A stretch of DNA of 64,000 nucleotides from Branchiostoma floridae (taxonomy: Eukaryota; Chordata; Leptocardii; Amphioxiformes; Branchiostomatidae). The notes under the pieces were generated by a model that did no database searches, had not been told where the DNA came from, and saw nothing but the letters and a program-made list of their open reading frames with translations. The DNA is taken from positions 9,073,871-9,137,870 of the forward strand of contig NC_049990.1 in NCBI RefSeq assembly GCF_000003815.2, given 5' to 3'. The translations under genes and the position numbers were made by a program. Positions 33,796 through 47,470 of the stretch are shown here, piece after piece. Numbering within the stretch: position 1 is the stretch's first letter; each line of letters starts with the position of its first letter.

Positions 33796-36700
33796 TTACA
33801 GCACTAGTCTCTCTTCCCCACCTACATCCCCGCTGTAGTCGGTGCCCCCCATGGTGCGTTCAGCGTTGCGCTCTCCCAGGAAACAGCGCCGCTTGCACTC
33901 CATCAGCTTCTCAAAGTCCTTCCACATCTTCATCTGTCGCATGCTCGGCCCGTGGCTCTCACGTACAGCCTTCTGTTTCTCACGCAGAGTCTGCGAAAAT
34001 CAGACAAATATTTTATACATGGTAGTATTAAACATAATATATACTAGAAAAGTTTTATGGAAATATATTCCACATCGGCATAATCTCTGACAGTTTTTGT
34101 TCCATTCTGAAAGACTGGGAACATCACACAGAAATTTTACACATAAAAAAAAATGTGTACCTATTTTGACAAAATTTAAACAACACACAACTACAGTTTG
34201 AGATTGAAGCTTTCGAGACGTACTCAGTCCCTTCATCAACCCGCTAGATCTCATCTTGGAGTTTCCTTGTCACATCAGCATTATACCTAATTCAGTATGG
34301 CATTTTTGTTCCGAAAACTATTCTGGGTGCCACCATTAGTTAACCAAAAAAATATCATATTGCTCCCTGGGCTTACCTTTCCAAGGTTCTCTTGTTCCTG
34401 AATCTTCCTACTGTATTGTTCCCTGTAAAAGGTCATCAGCATGTTGTAAAAATCAGGTCAATAACATTAAATTACATGATTGTATATTGCTTGACAATCT
34501 TTAATTCTAATCAAAGTCTTTTAAGATGGAAAACAGTTCTTTTCGAGACTAATTGGCCAAATTTCTTCTGCATAATACTGTCAGTGAGTAACAAATGTCC
34601 TGTACTTAAGAAATCTGTTCATGTCTAAAAAATTGATTTACAACTCTTTCCAGCTACAGATTATAAGCATGTACATCCTATTGACAGAGGAAACTATGAT
34701 GCCCTGACAGAGGTTTGTATGTAGTATCTCACTAGCAGGGCTCTAGCCAGCATCCGTTCTTCCCCCCGTCAATTGACAGAAATTTGCTGCGTGTGACGGA
34801 AATTTTTTAAAACCAATCCGTCAACCTTGACGGACAAAAATTATTGGTGGAAGCTACAAGCGGCTTGGGGTCCACGGCCGTAAAAGCTACACACTGTTTG
34901 TTTTGCTATTGTTATTATTGTTGACGAAGTGTGTCGGTGCCCTTTCGCATACAATAATCTCATTAAAAACCCGTATTTCAAGGTCTCAGTTCAGTCTCTC
35001 TAACTCCTGGAATAATGTTTTCGCGACAATGGGAATTGGCTGACGGAAAAAAATTTCGAGCTGGCTAGAGCCCTGCTCACTAGACAGTAGGAAGTAGCCT
35101 GTCTTGTAAGATTATGAAAAGTACAGATTCTACAAAACGTAGTTACACTACAATGCAACTCTCCGCTGCTCATACCTGCAGGATTTCTTCTTATCTTGCG
35201 GGTCTGTGGACAGGTAAAGCTTCATCTCCTCCTGAGCTCGGATCAGCTGGGTGTCCACAACCTGGGGAAAAGGTAATATGATTAGTGCTGATTACCCACA
35301 TAACCAATACAATGGCCGAGTGGGTAATGTTGGCCTTGCATTCAGTAGGTTGTGAGTTTAATCCCCAGCCAAAGACTTTAAAAATGGTGCATTCTGCTTC
35401 CTCTGCTTAGCACTCAGCATCCAGGAAAGAGTACCGAATGGTAATTGAACCGTCACACACAACTATAAGTGGACTAGTCGCCTACTGCACATAGTTGTGT
35501 GGCCCAGGGCTACTCAAATGGTGATGGGTGACGCCCTATACACCATCTGGTGCGGGAAGGACTTTAACTTCCTCAGATAGGACTTAAATTTTTTTAAACT
35601 AAACCTTACATCATGTAACACTCGTCTCTTTAAATCTAGAAAGTCGCTTTACCACCTAAGACCAAATCCCAAATTTTTCTTACTTAAGCTGAAGTTAAAG
35701 CACATTGGAATTTTACATGTCAGTTGGAAGAATATTTTCTCCTTTCCATGATGTATTCATTTTTGTTATAACTCATCCACAAAACTACTACAAGAGGAAG
35801 GAAAGGTATTTACAACCTTCTTCATGCTCTGAAGGTAGTGGTAGCGGCTCTCTTCTGCACCGCATTCCTCTCGGTAGGTACGGACTTCCTAAGGGGCAAA
35901 ACAAAGGCAAGAATAGTACTTTATACATTAGCTGTTACTTATTTTGGGAAAGAATTTGTAGAACCTTGATGCAAAGGCCTTAGAGAGGTACATGAAATTG
36001 AATCAACATTTTCACAATTACATGATAAAATCACAAACTAACACCAACCCCCAAACTGGTGAAACAACCTATTTGATGTTCATGTAATCTACTGTAGCTA
36101 ACCATATTAGCATGGCTGCAATACCAGCATGTTACTCCAGAGGGTGTTTACATGGGTTGATTAATATGTTTACAGTACCTGTTCCAGTTTGGACCTGTCT
36201 GTCTCGTACCCTGCTGCCCGGTTGTCATATTGCGCCTTCTTCTCTTCGTAAACCAGCGACATTTCCTACAAAACAACAACAATTTCCATTACACCTCCAG
36301 CACCTTAAAAAAGGAGTAAGGTACAATCCTAAAGTTTTGAAAGAATAGAAAAGATCATTGCCAGAGTTCAAAAACTTGACATAACTGTCGTGGGGTAATG
36401 TGGCATAACTTCAGGGTATTTGGCCCAGAACCCAGAAGTCCAGGGCTCGAATCCTGCCATGCTATCAATCTTGTGCGCTTGACGACTATCCTCACTTTTA
36501 AGTCAGGTGGACATGAATACCTCATAGATAGGATGTTAAAGGGAGGTGTCACGTTTGTGGAGAGCTACACCTATCACGTTAGAAAACCAACACTTATCGA
36601 AAAGAGTAGGGATCCTTCTATGTGTGAGCGGATCAAGCCTTACAACATACAGGCTACAGAATGGTACATGTAGCATCAAAAGAAAAAAGAAGACCCCACC

Positions 36701-39700
36701 TGACATTTCTGTCTCATAGGCCTCAGCTCTTTGATGACAGGAGCGAGAGCTGACTTTTTCTCCGATATGGTTGATGTCAACTTCAACACCTGCAACAAAA
36801 GGTACAACTATTAAAACATCTACATCAAAGTTTTCTGATCAGCAACAATTATTACTGATATGTATATTACATGTTTTTAACTCTGTGAAAACAGAGATCT
36901 TGGTGTCTCAAGCAGTTCAAATACTGTATGGCACCATGTAAGTGGGAAGTGGGGTAATAGAATACTAGAAGAATTGGAAGTATGTTATGGCTCAGGTCCA
37001 ATGGTGTTGTAGTTGAGAGCCAGGGTGACTTGTGGTTACACACAACACAGTAATGTCAGGTTAATTGTTAGGGGTACCCAATTAAAACTTGGGACACAAT
37101 GTTCAACAAATACATTATGCATGTTAGTGATGTATGGTGTAAACGGGAAAGCAGTAATGGTAAAATTAAAGTTTGGGTCGAAGCTGAGCGTTAGGATAAC
37201 TCATGGTTACACCCATAGTAATGTCAGGTCGTAAGGGGTACTCACTTAGAGATTCTGACAAAGATGTTCAGCCAATTGTATCAGGCTCTTGTTTAAGTAT
37301 GCATGTTAGTACAAAATGGCGTACGGAAAAGCAGAAATGGTAGGATTAAGGTTTGGATCGAAGCAAGATAAACAAAGAGATAGACAAACAAACAGACCAT
37401 GTCCGAGATGTCGTCCAGTGTTTTCCCCTTCATCTCGTCCAGCTCGCTTTTGATGGTGGACACCTTCTCCAGCTCCTCCTGGGTGTCATGGTAACCCGAC
37501 ACGCCCTTCTTGGCCTCCAGTCCTTCCTATTGACATGCAAATAAAGAAAGTGTTAATTCATTTGGTGTTTGTGTTCCTTTCTCTGGCAAAAAAATCTAAA
37601 GTCACTTAAATCTTAAGTTTCACTAGATGGCGACCACTGAGAGTCTGTGTGGCAACCAAAATTGCATTTGGGTGAGCCTTAATTTTATAACTTAATTTCA
37701 TAGATAATACAGTTTGATTTCAAACACAACAAACCATTTTTAAAAACTGTTCTTTGTTACTGTCTATAAAATCTGTTGAGCAATCTATCAAATACATGTA
37801 TTTGGTCAGTCTAGTGGATAAATGTTAGAGGGTTAGAAGATCTCTTGTTCCGCTACATTTTTAAAAGTGACATCTACTGTTATAGCACAACCAAAGAAAA
37901 AACTTATGAATGCATTGTGTTACTTTGGCTTAGAATTTCTACTATAACACGGTATGGTCAATAACTAAAACTGGCTATACATGTACATTAAGGTTATTCA
38001 CCCGGCTGATCAATTTTCCCCAAAGCCCTGTAATATTTTTTCTATTGAGCCGCTTATACCTGTAATATATGTTTTTTACTTCAAGTCCACCCTATTCTTA
38101 CGTATCAATTAGTTATGAATATGGGAAAATGTTTATTCCAGTCAATTTTTTTGGGTGTCTCCGCTGGCGGAGACAGCCAAGTTAATCCCCTGTATAACCA
38201 ATGACATCATTCTGCACATGCGCACTACTGTCCACAACAAACAAGATGGCGGACATGTCTGGCCTATTTTTCGTCACGGCGCACAGGCATCAAAATAGCG
38301 ACAGATACTTTTATTTCAAGGTTTACTTGGTTTAGTTAGCCCGATGTTATTGGGTTCATGTATTTGTGTACATAAATAGCCCACTTTGAACGGTGCTGTT
38401 GCCTATTTCAGTTGCTTTTTTTTATGGAAACAGTCACCAAAATGCAAGTGCGTAAGCGGCAGCGTAAGGCCGTAAATTTTTGGTAGGAAGTTTAGAAACT
38501 CTTGCACCGTTAAGAAGATTGGCTAGATTTTTGCGCCGCTAAAAAGATTGGCTATATTCCGCTGTCGAGTTCCGCGCACGGTCCGGTGGCGGTGGCATTC
38601 CGCGCTCGGCCCGTTGGTCCGTTGCATACCCCCGTGAGCTCGCCGCTAGATCTTCGGCGCTTAGAGTGTTGCCCGCCCGCCCGGTGCACTGGCGCATATC
38701 GGAGAATTTTTACGGTCTTGTTTCAGTTACGGGCGGTCGTAACTCGAAATGCCGGTTCAAAAGATGAATAGAAAAAAGTTGTTTACAGGCGTAAAAGCAG
38801 AACGGGCCCGGTAAACCTCCGAGCAGTTTAGTTGGCTGGCGGATAGAAAATTATGTCCTACACCGCAACGTGACCTACATTTCACCAATCTCCAAGCAGC
38901 GGCCTTTTTGCCGCGAACACTGGCAGCCTTGCGTCTCCGCACCTTCTTCGACATCCGTCTTGATACGAAGCCTAGATCTTTGGCAACATCAAGGTTGTCT
39001 TGCTTCATTGCCTCCACGATACCAGGCACATTTTTCAGCGCTTTCACCGCGGCCGCCGCGCAGGGCCCCGGGCCCGGGACACCCGCCATCTGTAAGGTCG
39101 GGTCTGGCGCATTACGTCATAGGTATCGGGAAAGATAAACAAATCGGGGGAGGTGACGAAAATGGAGGAACAGCCAGATTTCTCGAGGTTTCTCGCGTTT
39201 TGCGAGATTGTCCGAGAGTTCTAAAGCTGTTTAGGGGTCAAAAGGGGTCAAACTCGCCGAGAGGCAGCACGCCACCAAGTTTGGTGGAGTTTCGGCGCAT
39301 TTTGCGCTCAAAATGGACTATTTATGGTTCACTGCTCAGTTTTATGGCCCTGTGGCCTCATTTAGCCCTAAAAGTAGGAAACAGGGAACATATCTGGCCA
39401 CATATTCCCCTATATTCTTGAAGATAATCGTTCGATCTTCAAACTCGCGGTTGCGCAAAGGGCTATCTTGTTTGGTTCGTCAGGTACGGAGACTTTATTT
39501 ATTACCTAATTAAAAATCAATAAATTGGCAATAACTACAGACTGTTAGTAGTTATTTTCTTGCGCAACATACAATGCATAGCTTTGATGGTTATGTGTAA
39601 GAAAAATAACATTTTTATCCTGTAGGAAATAACAACGTGCTGTATTTTCTACTTAATGATAACAATATAAGGAGCAATAAAGGAGCAATAAAACATGATG

Positions 39701-42700
39701 ACGTCATTCATATGGTCTAAAAATTGCAATTGGCAAGACTATTTCATAGACAATCAATATTCAGTACAATCATATTCCTTTTCCCAAAAATGTAGGTTTT
39801 AAACTGAGGAAAACAATGGAAGGTCAAAATGCCAATTTATCCAACCTAGATACCTTAAACCAGTGGCCAATCAATAGTTCCTACATGTATCTGCCAAATT
39901 TATGACAGCTTTAGATATGAGTTCAATGTTAGCAATTTCTTCCAGTATTAAGCAGACAACTGGAACTGACCAGTGCACGTTGGGCGTTTTCGTCCCGTTG
40001 TCTCAGGATCTCTTCTGTACGCGAAAGAACGCCGTACTCTGCTCGGAGTTCGGCAAGTTCCTGTCGTTTCTTCTTGTAAACGGTACTCTTCCCTCGCAGC
40101 TTGTTAACGTAGCGCTTGAACTGTGGATGGGAACAGGATGCATGTGAATACAAACTGTAATATATTCTTTTTTTAAACATGACTATTTCCAATCAAATAT
40201 TTCAATCATAAGATTCCTAACTGTAATTCAATACTCCTTCTACTGAAGTTCTAGATTTTCCTAGAAGGTTTTGTACTGTCAACTCATTTATTCATAGATT
40301 TAATTTTGCTATTGGGATGGAAAGAAAGTTTTCTCAGTGTTATATGCTCACAGTCAAAATGATAGTGTAGCACAAAAACACATCATGGTCTTGATTTTGT
40401 GGTGAAGAGGCACTGTGAAAATAAAACCATGGTGAACATTTCCAGATTTACAGTGCTTACTGGGATTTCTGAAGATTGAAAGGAGTCACCTTCGGTACCA
40501 GGGTTTAACAAGTTTTCTGAAAAATCACTTGTACTTGTCCTATTGGGCAAGTATATAAAAAATTTACTTACCAAACTAACTTTTCACTTGTCCAAATTTT
40601 AAGTCACATTTTCACTAATAATGTATTTTTCACTTCCAGCAATTGAATTCTTTTATTTTTGGCTCTATTTTTGTGTTGACCAATGCTTGATGCTATGACT
40701 TTGATAAGCAACAAAAATATCAGGAAAAAATCTTACTTGCCCGAGGGTAGGATAGGACATGCACTAGCCCGATTGGCACTCTCACTTTCCCGGGACAATC
40801 GGACTAGTCAAACCCTAAGCACATTTTTTACCTCATCTCCCTTCAACACTTCTCCTCCCTCCAGTTCCCGCGCCATCTGTCGCTTCTCGCTCAGCTCCTG
40901 TTCCGTGGCCGCCAGCTCGTCTTTCGTACTCTGGATCTCGTCCGCGGCCTGAATCTTCTTCTTTGCAATGATGGAGGCCTGTAAAAAAGACAGTAGACAA
41001 AAAATTTTTTACAACCCTCTAAAAACACTAAATCTTTATGTTTCTGTTTTAGAATAATACCAGATTTTGTTTGCGCAGCCATAAAGGTAGATGTTACTCT
41101 TAAATCAGTTGTAATGTTCTTTTTGGCAAAAAAACAACTGTTATTTACAAAGGTACATGTACCAGGAACCTTAACTCTTGAAAAAAACAATTTTGTAATC
41201 CAAAATTTGTAGGAGGGAAAGCAGGCATTGCAAAAATACCACTGAATCACAGTCACGAAATGCCTCCGCTCTAGAGGTGTCGCCAAAAACAACATGTCTC
41301 ATAGGGATATGTTAGATGTTCCCAATGATTCTCTTAAAGACTTGACTCTGTGAATAACTTTGCTGCATGTTCTCCTGACCTGTTGTTTGAAGATGGACAG
41401 TTTGTCATCGATCGGGTCATTCCGCATCATCCTCTTCTCTATCAACTGGTTAATCTCCGCATTTGAATCCTTGATCTGTGAAATAAAAGGCAGACAATTC
41501 ATTAAATTATGATACACAATGTGACTTTCGTTTTTACTTACATGCACAAGTCTCATTTATGTAATAGTAATTGGGGTAAACATATTAGTAAAAACAGCTT
41601 GCTGTGTTCAGAATCAAAGGAAAGCCATGTCGGCTTACCATCCGTGAATGATTTTGAGATTTGTACCCGTAATACTGAACCAACATTTCTGTGTAACACA
41701 CAAGTTAAAGAGTTTCAAGAAGTGACCGCGTACGCACATGTAACATCAATTTTTGTGGTGCCACTTCTTTAAACCAGAATCAATACAAAAGTTACTCAAG
41801 CGACTGTGAAATTTGGGTAGTGTGTTTAATGAATTCAAAGTAAAAGTGATATCAATCCAGTTTAGCTCACAGAAAAGTTATTCTTCTACTTGCCGTGACA
41901 AAGAAGAGTGATACTGTAGGAGATGCCATGACATACCTTAGTGTGGAGCTCATCCAAGTCTGACTGTCCCATCGCTGGTTCCAGGACCACCTTCTGTAGG
42001 TCTGCTACAACTTTTCTCTTGGCTTCTATTTCCTACTCAAGACAAAAACAATGAGAATATCAACAATATACATGTACCTGCATACCACATACACAAATGT
42101 ACCATCTTATCAAATATGTTTTACAACTTTCCGTTTTTAAATTGTTAACACATGTTGAAGAAAGAGTATGCATTTTCTGTCATTACATGGTTAAACATTT
42201 TCTAATTCATATTTCTATGAATACAGTGTATCATGCAGTGTATAATATGCAAATCCCACATTCAGGACTTTTGCATCACTTTTCTTCCTACCAGCCCAAA
42301 CTAAGGTTTAGAGTAGCCTGCAATCTATTGTATTCTAGCTCCAATTTGCTCTTCTGATTGCGTCTAAGAACTTCCCAGCTTTGCTTTTAAGAATTAATCG
42401 TCGGCTGGCACAAACAACTTTAACAGACTAGTACGCAACGTCGTCGACAATCTCCAAACCACGGATAACTTCCTCACATCTAACTCACAACCATAGTCTG
42501 GAGAAGGTCGGGAGGCCATGGTCAGCTATGTGTGAAAGGGGCTTATATCACAAAGATGCACAACTACATAAGTACACAAATAAAATACAGCTCCATTACT
42601 TCCGTACCTTTGGTAGTTTCTCCTGGCCCAAGTACGTGTTGACATTATTCTCCTCCTGTAGCTTTTCAATCAAGGCTGAAGTTGGGGGATACAAAAATAT

Positions 42701-45700
42701 TACATGAGCAACAAGGAATGCTTTAGTAAATAACAAACTTAAGAACTTGGTACATAGACTGCTTCACTACAGGCAGTAAGAGTCTCTAGACAATAAAGTC
42801 AAATGTAGAAGGACAAGCACAAGCACTCGAAAATATGCCATTTAGTAAAACAAACTGTATGCTTGCGATAAAAATTTAAGCTGTCATAGTATACTGTAAA
42901 TGCATTTAATTTCGCGGGGATTTAATTTTGCGGTATTGGGAAAAGGGACTTTTCGCGGTGGTTTTAATTTCGCAGTAACACCATAGACTGCAGTCTAATA
43001 CCATAATAGAAAAATGTTCGCGGTGATTTAAGTTCGCGGTGAAGTGGTCACCCCGAAAACCGCGAACATTAATCCACCACGAACATTTCTGCATTTACAG
43101 TATATCATTTGGCAATCGGGATTGTCGTAAATGCACTAAAACAAGTCTTAGAATTCTACCATACAATGAACCAAAGCTGTCATTTATGAATGAGCAGACT
43201 AGAAATAGGATGATAGAACAACTATAAATTAGTATAAAACGTACCCTCAGCTGAGGCCCCTTTGGCAGCCCTCTGCAGGTCTTTCAGTTGGTTCATAGCA
43301 CGCTGGTACCTCTGGTCTGCATGCATTAACTAGGATGGGAGAGCATCATAATGATAATCTGGCCTTTTTTTTTTTTTACAAATATAGGATTATTTAGTGC
43401 TAAGGATACTTAAATGCAACATATAGAAAGGATTACGGTACTTCTGTAATAAACCAAGTCATACATAACACTTTCACAAAAGCAAGGTACAGCAAAAGTT
43501 AACTATAACATGTAAAATGTAAAATTGAAACTCATCACTTAGGATAGTATTTCTCTACCTATCCCAACTTCTTATGTTGGAAACATTTTTTTTTGTCATT
43601 CTGGCAAAATACAGTACTTTACAATACTAAAACATTAGTTAACATAACAAGTCCCTAAGTTTCTCTAAAGCATCTTTCGCATTCTGGTAAAATTTCAACT
43701 TCTGTAGTAGGAAATAGGTTTCTGTGGTGTTTCTTGTGTTCAGATTCAGAACAAATATTCGCAGTGTCCATGATATCACAGTGAAGAGGCACCGCGAAAT
43801 AGAACTACTGCAAAAATTTCGAGATTTACAGTAATTTTTGAAACCTCCCACCTGGTTCTTCTGTTCTTGTTTCTGATTGGCCAGCGAGAGTTCCCGCTCC
43901 TTCTCCTGACGCAGCTTGCGGGCGGTGTCCATCATCCGGTCGAAGTTCGGGACGGACTCCACCTTTTTCTTCAGGCGCTCGATCCGCCGGACAACCTGCT
44001 CCTTCTCCTCCTCCATTGATTGGATGTCCTGGGAATTATGTCATTGCATGCATAATTAGCGCTCTTCCAAATATGGGGCACAACATTTAGGATCTTTTTG
44101 TCCCACCAAATTGCAAAATTGTAGACTCTGGTATCTAGAATGATGCGATGATATTTTTTCCTTGATAAAATGTTTTAAAGCAATATAAATGAATCAAGTA
44201 AATCCTTTGATTTGTTTGCCATAACACAAAGGATGTTTTGTCCCAACATAAAACTCTAGATGCCAAATAGTTTCTAGATTAATGTAATTGTCATGCCAAA
44301 TAAGATATTTCCAAGTCATAAAATGTTTTAAGCAATGAATCAAATTTCCACAATCATAATTCATATCCAGTGGCTCGAGTAATTGCTATTATCTTATTAC
44401 CTGGATGGCTAACCTTCATCGACATACAATGAATCAAGTATTACATCTTATTGACTTCTGAAATAGTCATAGCAAAATATGGTAATAGATAATCACTGTC
44501 ATGACTGAGTAAGATATGGTAGCCATGAAGCAGAGATGCCCCCTAGTGATAAAGACTTAAACTGCACAAGTTGGTAACTGCAGCTTCACAAACCTTCTTG
44601 ATGTCTGAGGTTGAAAAGCCAGACTTCTTCAGCTCTGTAAACTCCTTGTGCAGCTCCTTAAACTGTTCCACCAATTCTTCATACTACAACACAAATATTC
44701 AACAATGTGATTGAAAAATATAGGTCTTTTTTCAACAGTTATATTCTTGATGCAAGCTTTTGTGGGGAAATGGGGAAACTTGCATTTGTATGCATGGTAA
44801 CTGTTTTTTTGTCATGATCAATAATTCAGACCACTCAAAGCTAGCCTTTACTGCTTTAGTCAAGCTTTCATAATGGACACACATATTACAATTTGTTCAC
44901 TTCTTATGGTACAGTTAGACAAATATCTAACCACATGTATCGTAGCTTAAAGAAAACTAAAACTTTACCAAAAGATGTGGTCGTAGCAGCTAGCCTAACT
45001 AATAGAAATAGCCCAAAGAATAGGTACAATGATACCATCTGTAAGCATGCACATACACAACAAGGAACATAGCAGACATATATCAAAAGCTCTCCCTACC
45101 TGTTGGTTACAATCTGCAACGGCATCGTCCTGTAGAAAGTCTGGCGGGACCTCTATCTTGACGAGGAACCGTGCGAGGTACGCCCGTTTCTTCAAGTCCG
45201 GTACGCGTTGCAGCACCCATTCCAAAATGTGGTACACTGTGGGCTTGTCACCCATGACTAAACCCTGACGAAATTCGCTCCTAGGAAATAAAGAATATAA
45301 ATGGTCCATATAATTTTTATAAAATAACACTTCTTTTTCAATCCCTTATTTGGCTGTATACAACTTACAAGTATAAACCTTTTTGGCAATGCCTCCAGGG
45401 CAGACCCTTTTTGCATGGTGTAACCTGAAGTTCACCAAATACTGCATTACTGTTACTTCTGACTATATGGGGGAAATGAACCTACCTATTAAAGACATAA
45501 TAGATAACAATACTTTGTGTTACTTGTTACTCCTTGCCTTTGTCAGCGGCAAAGTATGATCAATGAAAGCACATTTAATATCTTACAGTAAGTATTGTAC
45601 CATTTGTCTGATGTTACTAGATTACAAGGTGATGACTCACGTGTTGTCTGTCTTGGGTTTGTACTTCAGGATCTTTAAGATTCCCAGCATCCTTATGGCT

Positions 45701-47126
45701 GTTTGATCTGCTGCTTCTTCCCGAATGTCCAGCTTGTTCTGTTGGTGCAAAACATAAAAAAACAATCAGATACTGCTAGTGGTACATTAATACAACATAT
45801 ACATTTGTAGTACATAATACACCAAAGAACATGTGTAACAATTCCGATTTACAAATACAATAATCAGAAAACAATGGTCACTGCAGGTTTTGAAAGCTAT
45901 CTTTTACATTTCAGGGGCACCCCTAATTTGTTTGTATCTTAGCTTACAAATTATATGTATGCATATTCTTTTCTGTCATAATAGATGTTAAATGAAAGCA
46001 TTTTCAACATGCTCAGCTCTTAAAAAATTGAGGCAGATTTCAAGAATCCTTTCAACTTTAGAGTGACCAGTGTTATGGATACTCTGGTATCCATCATATT
46101 CAGCTCCTACGATCACCTTTCTTTATGCATTCATGCAAATTACCAAGAGGCGTGAGGAAGTTGAATGTACTGGAGTAGATTAGACATTTATTTGTACACA
46201 AAAATGCAGTATATGATTGTTAAAAATTTGACCTGTGCTCTGCCCAGTGGGGCAGAAATGCACAATAAAGGTCTTAATTTGTTTAATGGAGACAGAAACT
46301 ATTCTGCAGGAAAGTGATCGTTGGAGCAAATGGAGCTAGAATAGGACAGATTCCAGGCTTGTTAAGTTGGAGACTCACACGATCTTTAGTACTGGGGGAT
46401 CCGGGAGTAGACGGAGACGGAGTGCTTTGTACATATGCATTCTGTGAGGAGAGAGGCAGTAGTGCTAGCACAAGGTGCAGGTGATATACAGTAGAGTACA
46501 GTAAGCATAGCAACAAGAGAAACTAGTCTGGTGCAGAAAAAAAGAGTACAAAGTTACAGCTTGGAATCACACATGTAAGTGTACAGTTAAGTTCCTAGTT
46601 CAGTTCTACAAGATGATGAGAATATACATACATTTTTGCAACTTTTTACAAGTTCTTGCTCAAGAATTTGAGTCAATATACATTAATATCATTCAAAAAT
46701 CAATTACTGTAAATTCATTTATTTTCTCGAGGATTGTCATCAAGCCTCCACACCTACATGATCGATGACAGGGAACAACAGACGATAACCGGATAATGAG
46801 TGACTTAATTTTGTGATAATATTAAAGGGAAGGAAGTTTTTGCCACAAGTTTGCAGTGCAGTATAAATTGGAAAACCATCTTTGCTGAGTTTTGGGGAGA
46901 TCACTACAAAAATAGCCACAAACATTTCAAGATTCACAGTAACGTGGTCTGTGTACATGTATCAGTGGATATTTACACTTACCCGCGAGTCAATCTCTGC
47001 AAACACATCGTTGAGCACTTGTAAGAGTTGCAGGGGTTCCAGCGCATCGAAGCTAATGAGATTATAGTTTCTCTTGAACGGCTCCTTGTTCAAGGTTTCC
47101 ACAATGAACTTCAGCTGCTCACTCAT
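33796..47126 (-). CDS. IFT81: Intraflagellar transport protein 81
   Basis: IFT-B core protein that pairs with IFT74 and carries tubulin in cilia; its N-terminal calponin-like (CH) domain binds tubulin. Coding exons, transcript order: 47126-46983, 46441-46379, 45738-45641, 45280-45100, 44683-44594, 44028-43852, 43329-43245, 42675-42608, 42032-41937, 41475-41380, 40978-40832, 40120-39971, 37526-37398, 36789-36700, 36265-36179, 35888-35817, 35261-35176, 34422-34377, 33990-33796. All GT-AG and frames join; 2100 nt, 699 aa. Without the second exon it is 678 aa, near human length (676). Start [20 protein letters not shown]; marker strings [56 protein letters not shown], end EERLVL. A leader exon begins beyond 47842; the coding exon's acceptor is at 47145. 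Confidence 0.95.
34736..35075 (-). mobile_element. hAT-type MITE, second copy
   Basis: Same family as 15445-15796 but reversed. Ends CAGGGCTCTAGCCAGC/GCTGGCTAGAGCCCTG and a perfect 8-bp target duplication CTCACTAG (34728-34735, 35076-35083). Lies in an IFT81 intron. Confidence 0.9.
35311..35585 (+). mobile_element. tRNA-headed SINE with tail shared with the 5S SINE
   Basis: A box TGGCCGAGTGGG at 35313 and B box GAGTTTAATCC at 35354, then a body and the tail AGTGGACTAGTCGCCTACTG...TGTGTGGCCCAGGGCTAC (35468-35520). The tail resembles the 5S-headed SINE at 19215-19290 (minus). Confidence 0.65.
36393..36625 (+). mobile_element. tRNA-derived SINE
   Basis: A-box-like TGGCATAACTTCAGG near 36400 and B box GGGCTCGAATCCTG near 36443, followed by a body with TATCGAAAAGAGTAGGGATC, which also occurs in the MCCC1 intron at 13890 and 14050. 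Confidence 0.55.
37014..37370 (+). repeat. Tandem duplication (~178 bp) in an IFT81 intron
   Basis: Two direct copies: GGTTACACACAACACAGTAA...GGTTTGGGTCGAAGC-like and GGTTACACCCATAGTAATG...GGTTTGGATCGAAGC, at about 37014-37180 and 37192-37367. Confidence 0.6.
38886..39089 (-). CDS. Exon-like open frame nested in an IFT81 intron
   Basis: 68 codons from ATG at 39089 (directly after CTTACAG) to a donor TTG|GTGAAA. It reads [20 protein letters not shown], a middle [20 protein letters not shown] and a basic end. The local sequence (38160-39330) is far richer in CpG than the rest of the intron and has promoter-like motifs (TGCGCA, AAGATGGCGG). It may be a nested gene's exon, a captured gene piece in a transposon, or chance. 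No partner exon found. Confidence 0.3.
42894..43100. mobile_element. Mariner-like MITE (CTGTAAATGCA ends)
   Basis: CTGTAAATGCA at 42894 and TGCATTTACAG ending 43100, flanked by TA on both sides. Interior has repeated TTCGCGG motifs. Related copies: 46707-46939 and partial ends at about 40390-40460 and 43780-43835. Confidence 0.75.
46379..46441 (-). other. IFT81: IFT81 21-codon cassette exon (Ser/Thr-Pro rich)
   Basis: 63 nt, phase 0 on both sides, with acceptor CCTCACAG and donor CGT|GTGAGT. It encodes [16 protein letters not shown] after NAYVQ. Skipping it joins EIDSR to NKLDIREE, matching the continuous EIDPKQLVDIREE of the human protein as I recall it. Confidence 0.75.
46707..46939. mobile_element. 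Mariner-like MITE, second copy
   Basis: CTGTAAATTCATTTATTTTC at the left and GATTCACAG at the right, with TA flanks, in the intron between the first coding exon and the cassette exon of IFT81. Confidence 0.65.
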
Positions 47127-47316
47127 CTTGGCAGTCGATCAGAGTCTGTGGCAGAAAAAAATGTTGGTCGGCATGCTATAAACAGTTAAATCAAGCAAGG
47201 TCTTTTCTAATTTCTTTACAGCAGCAGTAAAAATGTGAAAAAGTCTTACTGACAGGTGGAACAGCAACACATCTTAATAACCCAACATCTTGTCAAAGAA
47301 TCATTAAAAAGGCTCA

Positions 47317-47470
47317 AGGGGTACAGTGATCACATAGAAAGCAGAAGGCTGGACGTTCGATGCCCAGCCATGATATCATCCATTCCTCAGCATTAAATTG
47401 TTCTTATAGTTAAGAAATCTAAAGAAGTCTTATTTTTGCACTCTTATACAGGATCAAGCTCATGGTTTGA
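47317..47470 (+). mobile_element. Possible tRNA-like SINE
   Basis: B-box-like ACGTTCGATGCCC near 47352 after an A-box-like stretch, then a body with ACTCTTATACAGGATC. Weak. Confidence 0.3.
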
